From Ancylobacter novellus (lineage in GTDB: Bacteria; Pseudomonadota; Alphaproteobacteria; Rhizobiales; Methylopilaceae), in NCBI GenBank assembly GCA_003241695.1, contig QFPN01000002.1, positions 186,001 through 250,000 of the forward strand: DNA of 64,000 nt, written 5' to 3'. The position numbers were made by a program, and so were the translations under genes. Positions 32,834 to 42,321 of the stretch are shown in pieces (position 1 is the first letter of the stretch; each line of letters starts with the position of its first letter). The notes beneath the pieces are model-generated. The model saw only the letters and a list, made by a program, of their open reading frames with translations. It was not told where the DNA came from and searched no databases.

Positions 32834-33655
32834 ATGAGACGCATCAACAGCCTTCTCGCCGCCGCCATCCTCGGAACGGGGGCGCTGTCGTCCGCTGCGT
32901 CCGCCGCGCCGTGCGGCAACAACGGCGAAGGCTTCGCCGCCTGGGTGCAGGACTTCCAGCAGGAGGCCGTCTCGCGCGGGATTTCGCCTCGCGTCGCGCA
33001 GGCGGCGCTGACGGGCGTGACCTACGACCGCTCGCTGATCGCCTACGACCGCACCCAGCGGCCGTTCAAGCTGACCCTCGAGCAGTTCATCGCCAAGCGC
33101 GCGCCGGCCTCGCTCATCAGCCAGGCCAAGTCGCGCTGGGCCAAGAACCGCGCTCTGTTCGACCGCGTCGAGCGCCAGTACGGCGTCGAGGCGCCGGTGA
33201 TCCTCGCGATCTGGGGCATGGAGACGGCCTTCGGCGCGATCCAGGGCAAGAAGAACGTGTTCAACGGCCTCGCGACCCTCGCCTATGACTGCCGCCGCAC
33301 CGAGATGTTCCAGGCGGAGCTGCTCGGCGCGATGCAGCTCGTCGACCGCGGCGACCTCACCATGGGCGAGATGCGCGGCGCCGAGCATGGCGAGATCGGC
33401 CAGGCGCAGTTCCTGCCGACCTCCTACCTGAAATACGCCGTCGACGGCGACGGCGACGGCCGCCGCGACATGGTCCGCTCCTCGGCCGACACGGTCGCCT
33501 CCATCGCCAACTATCTCCGCGCCCATGGTTGGCGGCAGGGCGCAGGCTTCGACCAGTACGGCCCGCTCTCGGAGTGGAACAAGGCGAGCGTCTATCAGAA
33601 GGCCATCGCCTACGCGGCGAACAAGATCGCCGAGGGGTCTTCCGCCGCGCGGTGA
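32834..33655 (+). CDS. Lytic murein transglycosylase (MltB family)
   Basis: A periplasmic enzyme of 273 residues with a signal peptide ending in ASAA near residue 25. It cleaves peptidoglycan glycan strands to anhydromuropeptides. The catalytic glutamate is Glu130 in IWGMETAFG. The remaining signatures are NVFNGLATLAYDCRR, GEIGQAQFLPTSYLKYAVDGDGDGRRD and SIANYLRAHGW. It lacks a lipobox and a C-terminal peptidoglycan-binding domain, so it is a short soluble form. A strong terminator follows. Confidence 0.93.
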   Translation: MRRINSLLAAAILGTGALSSAASAAPCGNNGEGFAAWVQDFQQEAVSRGISPRVAQAALTGVTYDRSLIAYDRTQRPFKLTLEQFIAKRAPASLISQAKSRWAKNRALFDRVERQYGVEAPVILAIWGMETAFGAIQGKKNVFNGLATLAYDCRRTEMFQAELLGAMQLVDRGDLTMGEMRGAEHGEIGQAQFLPTSYLKYAVDGDGDGRRDMVRSSADTVASIANYLRAHGWRQGAGFDQYGPLSEWNKASVYQKAIAYAANKIAEGSSAAR

Positions 33656-33679
33656 AGCGCTCGGCGTTCAGCCTTTTTG

Positions 33680-33713
33680 AAGGGGCGGCGCGACGAACGC
33701 GCCGCCCCTTTTC
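33680..33713 (+). terminator. Terminator of the transglycosylase gene
   Basis: Perfect 13-base arms (33680-33692 and 33698-33710, AAGGGGCGGCGCG type) with a 5-base loop, then TT C. It lies 25 bases past the stop. The following ~200 bases up to hppA should hold the hppA promoter; I see no clear motif there. Confidence 0.9.
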
Positions 33714-33921
33714 ATTGGAGCAGCTTTACCCCTTCGCCATTGGTACGAATTCGCCGGGCGAACGTCCTATCGCGTTGCGAAGGCGTGGTTCTTCTGTCAG
33801 CTTCGCGACCGCGAAAGCGCGGGATCGACTTCCCCATACACACAGAGGGTCCGCGGACTCCTTCGGAGCCGCAGGATCGGCCTGCGCCGTCGTGTGGAAA
33901 CGTGTGTGAGGAAGGCGAACG

Positions 33922-36045
<2,124 letters not shown>

Positions 36046-36066
36046 CGCCGGACGCCATTTGACGGG

Positions 36067-36101
36067 AAAAGGGCCGCGCGGGAAACCGCGCGGCCCTTTT
36101 T
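36067..36101 (+). terminator. Terminator of hppA
   Basis: GGGCCGCGCGG (36071-36081) and its complement (36086-36096) closed by GAAA, extended by A4/T4 pairs and ending in TTTTT. It lies 21 bases past the stop. It is followed by a CCGGGATGAC element at 36111-36120. Confidence 0.95.
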
Positions 36102-36140
36102 CGTGTGGCTCCGGGATGACAGGCGCGCCGCGGCGTCGGC

Positions 36141-36548
36141 TCAGCCCTTCGGCTCGGGCGGCTCGACCGGCAGTCCCGCGGCTTTCCACGCCGAAAACCC
36201 GCCCGCGACATGGGCGACCGGCTTCAGTCCCATGGACTGCGCCGTGTCGGCCGCCAGCACGGAGCGCCATCCGCTGGCGCAGAAAAACACGAAGGTCCGA
36301 TCCTCGGCGAAGATCGGCCGATGATACGGGCTTTCGGGATCGATCCAGAATTCGAGCATCCCGCGCGTGCAATGAAACGCGCCGGGGACGCCGCCCTCGC
36401 GGGCGCGCTCGCGCGGGTCGCGAATGTCGACGAAGGTGACGTCCTCGCGTTCGGCGAGCGAGGCGGCGTCTTTGGGAGACAGGCCGAGAATCCGCTCTTC
36501 GGCCGACTCGAGCATCGCCCGAAATCCGCGGGTGATTCGCTGCGGCAT
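36141..36548 (-). CDS. Rhodanese-like protein with active-site cysteine
   Basis: A single rhodanese domain of 135 residues. The active loop is FFCASGWRS with Cys90, so a sulfurtransferase or related persulfide chemistry is possible. Other landmarks are TFVDIRDPRERAREGGVPGA and HVAGGFSAWKAAGLPVE. No signal or membrane segment, so cytoplasmic. It starts 15 bases after the preceding rhodanese-like gene; the two are surely co-transcribed. Confidence 0.9.
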   Translation of the reverse strand: MPQRITRGFRAMLESAEERILGLSPKDAASLAEREDVTFVDIRDPRERAREGGVPGAFHCTRGMLEFWIDPESPYHRPIFAEDRTFVFFCASGWRSVLAADTAQSMGLKPVAHVAGGFSAWKAAGLPVEPPEPKG

Positions 36549-36563
36549 GCGAGTCCCGATCCG

Positions 36564-37127
36564 TCAGGCCTTCCGGAGATCCTGCCCCTGACCGGGCCCG
36601 CGGCGACGGTCGTTGCGGCGCCACCACGACGACAGCCGCCGCCTGGCGTATTTCGCCGCGAGCTGGAACGACGCCTTGAGGGCGGGGAAGGGGCTGTTGG
36701 GATGGCCGGCCACGCGGCCGCCGGCCGCCCGCCAGGACTTCAGCCCGCCGCGCAGCGCAAGCGCGTCTTCGAGCCCGAGCTCGCGCGCGCGCTTCGCGGA
36801 GGCGAGGGGGGACACCTCGGGGCCGCCGTAGAAAATGAACGTCTTGCCCGGTTCGAACAGGCGGGCGTGGAGCGGGCTCGACGGCGAGACGATGTTGGCG
36901 AATTCGCCCTGCGGGCAGTGCAGCGAGCCCTCGATCCAGCCGGTCTGGTCGACGATCTCCCAGTCGCGGAGATCGACGAACACCGCCTGCTTGCGGCGCC
37001 ACATCGCAAGCGCTTCGCGCGCGCCGATGGCGATCGAACGGCGCGGACGGGGAGCCGCGCGCTTGCGCGACGCCGAGGTCATGGGCGTGAAGCGGGGCGG
37101 GGATATCGTCGTGAGAGCGGACGCCAT
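36564..37127 (-). CDS. Rhodanese-like protein lacking the active cysteine
   Basis: A protein of 187 residues from the start I favour. The rhodanese fold is recognisable in AVFVDLRDWEIVDQTGWIEGS, CPQGEFANIVSP and LALRGGLKSWRAAGGRV, but the active loop reads FYGGPEVSP, with no cysteine, so it is probably a non-catalytic partner. The last 40 residues are very basic. The start is uncertain: a TTG ten codons earlier and an ATG fifteen codons later are alternatives, none with a strong ribosome site. First gene of the pair. Confidence 0.75.
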   Translation of the reverse strand: MASALTTISPPRFTPMTSASRKRAAPRPRRSIAIGAREALAMWRRKQAVFVDLRDWEIVDQTGWIEGSLHCPQGEFANIVSPSSPLHARLFEPGKTFIFYGGPEVSPLASAKRARELGLEDALALRGGLKSWRAAGGRVAGHPNSPFPALKASFQLAAKYARRRLSSWWRRNDRRRGPGQGQDLRKA

Positions 37128-37209
37128 GCGCCACGAACTTTCGATAGAATGAGACAATCGATCAACGTCGATTTAAGCGCTTTGTTGCGTTGCTCCCAAC
37201 ACAAAAATG

Positions 37210-38061
37210 TCAAACGCTCACTGACATATTGTCGATAAGACGAACGCCTGAAAGCCGCACGGCGGCGAGCATTCTGCCGGTTGCGCCGGCGGTTGGACGC
37301 GTCATCGGCGCGAGCGTATTCTCATCCCGCAATTCCAGATAATCGATCGTCATGCCTTCGGCCTCGATCATCGAACGAGCCGCGGCGAGCGCCTCGTCGA
37401 CGGCTGCGCCGCCGGAGATGGACGCCGCCGCGGCGCGCATCGCGCGATGGATCGTGGGAGCTTTCGCTCGCGCCGCAGGATCGAGATAGGCGTTGCGGGA
37501 CGACATCGCCAGACCGTCGGCCTCGCGGACGGTCGGCACGGCGCGGATTTCGGTCGGAATCGAAAGGTCCCGCGTGAGCCGGCGAACGACCGCGAGCTGC
37601 TGGAAATCCTTCTCGCCGAAGCAGGCGACGTCGGCGCCGGCCTGGATCAGCAGCTTGGCCACGACCGTCGCGACGCCGCCGAAGAAATGCGGGCGCGCGA
37701 CGCTTTCGAGCCCCTCGGACGGACCGCCGACCGCGACCGTGGTGGCGCAGCCCTGCGGGTACATCTCGGAGACCGCCGGAGCGAACACGAGGGAGGCCGG
37801 GCCGCCCTCCAGCAGGTCGAGGTCCCGTTCGAGATCGCGCGGATAGGTCGCGAGATCCTCGTGTGGCGCGAACTGCGCCGGATTGACGAAGATCGAAACG
37901 ACGATCCGGTCCGCTTCCCGCGCGGCGGCGTCGACCAGAGCGAGATGGCCGGCGTGCAGCGCGCCCATCGTCGGGACGAGCGCGATCCGCGCGCCGCTCC
38001 CGCGCCATTCGGCGACGCGGGCGCGCAAGCCTGCGACGGTTGCGACGATCTCTGGCCTCAT
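37210..38061 (-). CDS. panC: Pantothenate synthetase PanC
   Basis: An enzyme of 283 residues that joins pantoate and beta-alanine with ATP in coenzyme A synthesis. Signatures are LVPTMGALHAGHLALV (HIGH-like), SIFVNPAQFAPHEDLATYPR, CFGEKDFQQLAVVRRL, and the KMSKS-like MSSRNAYLD. The ATG I chose follows GAGGCGCGTC; the frame's upstream extension has no family similarity. Single gene here; panB is not adjacent. It diverges from the J-domain gene. Confidence 0.96.
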   Translation of the reverse strand: MRPEIVATVAGLRARVAEWRGSGARIALVPTMGALHAGHLALVDAAAREADRIVVSIFVNPAQFAPHEDLATYPRDLERDLDLLEGGPASLVFAPAVSEMYPQGCATTVAVGGPSEGLESVARPHFFGGVATVVAKLLIQAGADVACFGEKDFQQLAVVRRLTRDLSIPTEIRAVPTVREADGLAMSSRNAYLDPAARAKAPTIHRAMRAAAASISGGAAVDEALAAARSMIEAEGMTIDYLELRDENTLAPMTRPTAGATGRMLAAVRLSGVRLIDNMSVSV

Positions 38062-38198
38062 GACGCGCGCCTCGCGATCCCGAACGCCGGCTCCGGGACG
38101 TTCGGCAGCGACAAGCCATGCGCCGTTCGCCGTGGTCAAGTCTCGGGCGGTCGTGCGAGGTTGCCGGCCATGCGGCGGATATGCTCGCGGGGAGCGGA

Positions 38199-38723
38199 AT
38201 GATCTGGATCGTCTTCGGCGCGATGGCGGTCGCGACCTTTCTCGCCGTCGGGCAGATCCTCGTCGATTCCGATCCGGAGCGGGCGCGCCGTCAGATCCGC
38301 ACCACCGGGGTTCTGGTGTGGGTGGTGGGACTCGCTCTCTGCTTGCTCGGCAAGGCCCTGTTCGGCCTGCCCCTCATGGCGCTCGGCGCGATCGGGGCCT
38401 TCGCCGCGCCGCGTCCGCGCCGTCCGTCACGCGTCTCCGAAGCTGACCGTCGCGGCCGGGCGGCCGGCAGGGGTCCGCACGTCCAGGGTGACGCGGACCC
38501 TTGGGCCGGCGAGGTCGGGGGCCGCCGCTTCGATTCGGGCGTAATGACGGAACAGCAGGCGTATCAGATCCTTGGCCTGCAGCCGGGGGCGTCCCCGGAA
38601 GAGATCGCCCGTGCGCATCGGACGCTGATGAAGAAACTCCATCCCGACCAAGGGGGGTCGACGGAACTCGCGGCGCGGGTCAACGCCGCCAAGGACGTTC
38701 TCGCGAAGCGGCGCCATGGCTGA
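38199..38723 (+). CDS. Membrane-anchored J-domain protein
   Basis: A protein of 174 residues. The start follows GGGAGCGGA. Two hydrophobic segments (about 2-22 and 36-68) anchor it, then a charged linker, and the C-terminal J-domain (about 118-172) has the HPD motif at 148-150 in MKKLHPDQGGS. This layout resembles the Tim14/DjlA-like small J-proteins of alphaproteobacteria, which recruit DnaK to the inner face of the membrane. It converges on the D-Ala carboxypeptidase gene, with 13 bases between stops. Confidence 0.88.
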   Translation: MIWIVFGAMAVATFLAVGQILVDSDPERARRQIRTTGVLVWVVGLALCLLGKALFGLPLMALGAIGAFAAPRPRRPSRVSEADRRGRAAGRGPHVQGDADPWAGEVGGRRFDSGVMTEQQAYQILGLQPGASPEEIARAHRTLMKKLHPDQGGSTELAARVNAAKDVLAKRRHG

Positions 38724-38736
38724 GCGGTCCTCCCGT

Positions 38737-40377
38737 TCAGTTCCGGATCGCGAAGCAGCTCACCGAGCTGCGCTTCAGCGCCTTGCAGGCGGCGTCGGCG
38801 GTCCGCTCGTTGAGGCCGGCGAAGCGGGCGCGGTAGTAGGTGGTCGCGCCCTTCGTGAAGGTCTCGGTGAACGGCTCGGCGGCGCTCAGGACGCGGCCTC
38901 CCTTCGACCTTGCGTCCGACAGCAGAGCTTCGGCCTGCGAGGGCTCGGTGGTCGCGCCGATCTGGATCATCCAGCCCTTGCGGGCCGGCTGCTCGACGAC
39001 CGGGGCCGGCGCTTCCGCAACGTCGCGGGCGGCCGAACGGGCGGTCCTGACGGGCGCGGCGGAGGCCAGCTGCGTCCTGGGCTCTTCGGCGACGGGCGCG
39101 GCCGCGGCGACGCTGCCGGTCGTGCTCGGGGCTGCGCCGACGACCCAACGCATCGGCTGAGCCTGCGGGGCCGCGGCGACGACGGGGGCGGCGTCTTCCG
39201 GCTCGACGTCCTCGACCGAGACCGTCTGGATCTTCGCTTCGGCGACCCGGGTCACGATCGCGCGCGGCTCCGGCTTCGGCGTCGCGCCTGAAGCGATCAC
39301 GGCGGGAGCCGGCTGCGGCAGCGGAACGGGGTCGAGCGAGGCCACGCGCTCGGATGTCGGAATGACCGGCGAGGCCAGCGGCGTCGGCACGCTCGCCATG
39401 ACGGCCGGGCGGGCGCGCATCGGCTCGCGCGGGCTCGCGTCGGCGACGAGCGGGGCGGTCCGGGCGCCGGGCTGCGCCTTCGGCAGGTTCAACGCGATCA
39501 GCTCGCGCATATGGTTGTCGCGCGAGGGACCGGAGCGGCCGCCCATGACGACCGCGACGATCGAGCGGCCGTTGCTCTTCACCGAAGTCAGCAGGTTGAA
39601 GCCGGAGGCGTTGGTGTAGCCGGTCTTGATGCCGTCGACGCCCTCGACGCGGCCGAGCAGCTTGTTGTGGTTGCCGATCGCGCGGCCCGCGAAGTTGAAG
39701 ACGCGGGTGCCGAAATAGCCGTAGTAGCGGGGAAAGCGGTCCTGGATGGCGCGGCCGAGCGTGACGAGGTCGCGCGCGGTCGTCATATGGCTGGCGTTCG
39801 GGAGACCGGACGCGTTCCGGAAGGTCGTGCTCGACATTCCGATGGCGCGCGCCTTGCGGGTCATGCGATCGGCGAAGGCGCTTTCGGAGCCGTCGAGATT
39901 GTCGCCGAAGGCGCAGGCGACGTCGTTCGCGGACTTGGTCACGAGCGCCTTGATGCCGTCCTCGACGTCGATGGTCTGGCCGGGACGAAGGCCGAGCTTG
40001 GACGGCGCGCGCGAGGCGCATTCGGAAGACATGGTCATGCGGGTGTCGAGCCGGATGCGGCCGCGCTCGAGATCCTCGAACACCATATAGAGGGTCATCA
40101 CCTTGGTGACCGACGCCGGGTAGCGCAGCGCGTCGGCGTTCTTTTCGAAGAGCGTCCGTCCCGTCTTCGCGTCGACCACGAGCGCGGCGTAGTTCGCGGC
40201 CCCCGTGAAAGTCGCGGCCGCGACAGGGCGGACCGTTCGATAGACCTTCTTCTTGGAACGCGCTTCCGCGCTGTCGATCGTCAGGGCGAAGGCGCCTCCG
40301 ACGAGCCCCGCGAGGGCGAGGCCGGTCACGAGACGACCGCCGATCTTCGATACGCTACTGGGCATGTCGTCCGCCAT
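38737..40377 (-). CDS. D-alanyl-D-alanine carboxypeptidase with SPOR domain
   Basis: A penicillin-binding protein of 546 residues. Signal or anchor about 15-39 (ending SAEAR). The peptidase S11 triad is intact: SxxK at Ser89-Lys92, SAN at 149-151 and KTG at 251-253. After about residue 310 comes a long Pro/Ala-rich linker, and the last 80 residues form a SPOR domain (GWMIQIGATTEPSQAEALL) that binds denuded septal peptidoglycan. It trims the terminal D-Ala of stem peptides, probably at the septum. The start could be four codons further in, after GGCGGACGAC. Confidence 0.93.
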   Translation of the reverse strand: MADDMPSSVSKIGGRLVTGLALAGLVGGAFALTIDSAEARSKKKVYRTVRPVAAATFTGAANYAALVVDAKTGRTLFEKNADALRYPASVTKVMTLYMVFEDLERGRIRLDTRMTMSSECASRAPSKLGLRPGQTIDVEDGIKALVTKSANDVACAFGDNLDGSESAFADRMTRKARAIGMSSTTFRNASGLPNASHMTTARDLVTLGRAIQDRFPRYYGYFGTRVFNFAGRAIGNHNKLLGRVEGVDGIKTGYTNASGFNLLTSVKSNGRSIVAVVMGGRSGPSRDNHMRELIALNLPKAQPGARTAPLVADASPREPMRARPAVMASVPTPLASPVIPTSERVASLDPVPLPQPAPAVIASGATPKPEPRAIVTRVAEAKIQTVSVEDVEPEDAAPVVAAAPQAQPMRWVVGAAPSTTGSVAAAAPVAEEPRTQLASAAPVRTARSAARDVAEAPAPVVEQPARKGWMIQIGATTEPSQAEALLSDARSKGGRVLSAAEPFTETFTKGATTYYRARFAGLNERTADAACKALKRSSVSCFAIRN

Positions 40378-40559
40378 TTCCGTCGTCGCCGTCCCCCGGC
40401 GGGAGATATTCCGAAAGACGTCGCCCCCAAGCGACGCCGGTCGAGAGCGCGGTCCGCCTTTCGATCGCGGCCGCGCTGTCAACGACGGTAGGAAAATGCG
40501 GTTACGCTCCGGTTAAACACGTCGCGCCGCGTTCGATTGTGCGATGCAAAATAATTTTC

Positions 40560-40587
40560 TTGACGGCTATGTTGCAGTGCATACATA
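40560..40587 (+). promoter_or_regulatory. Candidate phasin promoter with embedded TTGCAGTGCAT site
   Basis: TTGACG (40560-40565) and TACATA (40582-40587) with a 16-base spacer form a plausible housekeeping promoter. The spacer contains TTGCAGTGCAT (40572-40582), close to the palindrome TTGCA-N-TGCAA, which I associate with PhaR-type repressors of phasin genes. The surrounding 318-base gap between the divergent carboxypeptidase and phasin genes shows nothing else I can support. Confidence 0.4.
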
Positions 40588-40695
40588 TGCAGCGTCGGAA
40601 CGGATGACCGTCCCGGCGCAGGAAGTGGTGGGCTTGTCGGGCGCTCGATGATCGGGGCCCTGCCGGCTCGACATTCGTCACAGGAGGAGACAGCT

Positions 40696-41025
40696 ATGAC
40701 GACGACTTTTGAAGACGTGCAGAAGTTCGGCCGCGAGAACATGGACCTGGCCCTCAAGAGCTTCGGCTCGGTCAGCAAGGGTCTGCAGGCGATCGCTGTC
40801 GAAGTGGCGGACTATTCCAAGAAGAGCTTTGAGGACGGCTCGGCTCATGTCGAGAAGCTGATCGGCTCCAAGACGATCGACAAGGCTTTCGAAGTGCAGT
40901 CGGCTTTCGTCAAGTCGAGCTACGAGACCTATCTCGCTCGCATGACCAAGATCGGCGAGCTCTACAGCGAGATCGCGAAGGAAAGCTACAAGCCGGTCGA
41001 GACCGCCCTCGCGAAGGTCAAGTGA
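40696..41025 (+). CDS. Phasin family protein
   Basis: An all-helical protein of 109 residues that coats polyhydroxyalkanoate granules. The phasin pattern is clear: FGRENMDLALKSFGSVSKGL, QAIAVEVADYSKKSFEDG, and the C-terminal YLARMTKIGELYSEIAKESYKP. The ATG follows AGGAGGAGACAGCT. Short, as in many Hyphomicrobiales. Single gene with a terminator. PHA polymerase genes are not in the window. Confidence 0.93.
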   Translation: MTTTFEDVQKFGRENMDLALKSFGSVSKGLQAIAVEVADYSKKSFEDGSAHVEKLIGSKTIDKAFEVQSAFVKSSYETYLARMTKIGELYSEIAKESYKPVETALAKVK

Positions 41026-41069
41026 GCTGACATATCCATGCCGCACGCTGCGGCGTCAGACGGAATTCG

Positions 41070-41096
41070 AGCCCGGCCGTGAGGTCGGGCTTTTTT
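41070..41096 (+). terminator. Terminator of the phasin gene
   Basis: AGCCCGGCC and GGTCGGGCT pair with one G-U around a GTGA loop, followed by TTTTTT. It lies 44 bases past the stop. Confidence 0.92.
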
Positions 41097-41169
41097 CTTG
41101 CGCGTTCGGGCGAGTCCGTGATCGCCGAACAGGGCTTCAGAACCGGAACCGTTCGGGCGCGGAAGACCG

Positions 41170-42162
41170 TCAGACGCCGGGCCTGAACAGCCGCGACTGC
41201 GGGGCGGAGCGGCGGAGATCCGATGGACTCAGGCCGTAGCGTTGGCGGAACGTACGGTTGAAATAGGACAGGTCGTTGAACCCGACGTCGTAGGCGATCC
41301 TGTGGATCGGGGCGCCGGCGGGGCTGAGCATGATCTCGGCCTTCGCGCGCTCCAGCCGCCGTTCCAGCACATAGCGCGAGAACGTGGTGCCCTCCCGGCT
41401 GAACAGCTTCTGGAGAGTTCGGCAGGTCACGCCCTCTTCCGCCGCGAGGTTCGCGAGCGACAGCGCGGCGTCCGTCAGACCGCGCTCGATGCGCGCCTTG
41501 ACGGAGTTCGCTCGTCCCGGAGCGGCCGGAGGGCTCTCGGCGGAGACGTCCGCCACCAGCGGAAGAAGCGCATAGAAGTGGGCCACCATCATGCTGGCTT
41601 CTCGCTGGTTGCGCGGCGCGCGCTGCAGCAGATAGCCAGCGTAGCTCGTCAGCAACTGCAACGGCAGAAAGTCATGCGGCAGCGTCCGCATCATCAGTTC
41701 TGCGATCGGCGCGGTCGCGACGCCGGGCGCATGCGGCGGCAGGCAGGCGCAATCGAGCCTGCCGCCCTCGGGCAACTGGATCTCGAGCGGGTCGCGTGGC
41801 GAAAGAAAAACATAGTCCGCCTGCTCCGCCGCCACGGTCCGCCGCTTCTGACGCACGATCGCCGGTCCGTTCATGGCGCGTAGGATGACGACGCTCGCTT
41901 CCTTCGCGCCTCGCGTCGCCAGCCGCACGGCGCCTTGCGGGAAGTAGAACGTCGCGAGCGACAACGCCTGGTCGCTCCAGAACAGGCCCTTGACGTCCGT
42001 ATTGGGCCCGTCGGGCAGCATCCTTGTTCCAACGCCGAACATGTCCTGGAGAATCGCGCCGCAGATCCGCTCGCCCTGATGATCGGCGAGATCGGCGCCG
42101 CCGAATGTCCGCGCGCCTGTCGTTTCGAATCGTTCCAAAATCCAGCCTCGGGCGGTTCGCAA
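41170..42162 (-). CDS. AraC-family regulator of the siderophore cluster
   Basis: A protein of 330 residues. The C-terminal DNA-binding domain (about 230-320) has LTDAALSLANLAAEEGVTCRTLQKLF and the signature HRIAYDVGFNDLSYFNRTFRQRYGLSPSDLRR, with two helix-turn-helix units. The N-terminal 200 residues are a sensor domain that I cannot assign. It diverges from a TonB-dependent receptor gene, like RhrA and PchR, and probably activates it on siderophore or iron limitation. Start uncertain: a TTG with weak ribosome site is used here, and a TTG eight codons later is an alternative. Confidence 0.87.
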   Translation of the reverse strand: MRTARGWILERFETTGARTFGGADLADHQGERICGAILQDMFGVGTRMLPDGPNTDVKGLFWSDQALSLATFYFPQGAVRLATRGAKEASVVILRAMNGPAIVRQKRRTVAAEQADYVFLSPRDPLEIQLPEGGRLDCACLPPHAPGVATAPIAELMMRTLPHDFLPLQLLTSYAGYLLQRAPRNQREASMMVAHFYALLPLVADVSAESPPAAPGRANSVKARIERGLTDAALSLANLAAEEGVTCRTLQKLFSREGTTFSRYVLERRLERAKAEIMLSPAGAPIHRIAYDVGFNDLSYFNRTFRQRYGLSPSDLRRSAPQSRLFRPGV

Positions 42163-42189
42163 TTGTCCGCGGTCAGTTCGCTATCTTCC

Positions 42190-42247
42190 AAGCGCTTATC
42201 ACCATGGCGCTGTAAACGTAAGCAGACCTTACTAGTTTAGAAGCGCT
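42190..42247. promoter_or_regulatory. Candidate AraC operator sites, AAGCGCT direct repeats
   Basis: Between the divergent regulator and receptor genes AAGCGCT occurs at 42190-42196 and 42241-42247, each followed by a T/C-rich A-T step (TATCA, CTCATC), with a related GGCGCTGTAA between them. AraC-family proteins bind such direct repeats. TTTAGAA at about 42236-42242 matches one half of the Irr-box type, but no second half is seen. Confidence 0.35.
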
Positions 42248-42321
42248 CTCATCTAGTAACGGGGGGTGAGATCCGGGAGGCGAACATCTTCCGGATGCGT
42301 TCGTTTGATTTGGGGACAGTC

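Noticed and set aside
42163..42321. A classical Fur box before the receptor gene
   Set aside because: I found no convincing 19-base Fur palindrome or complete Irr box, only one half-site.
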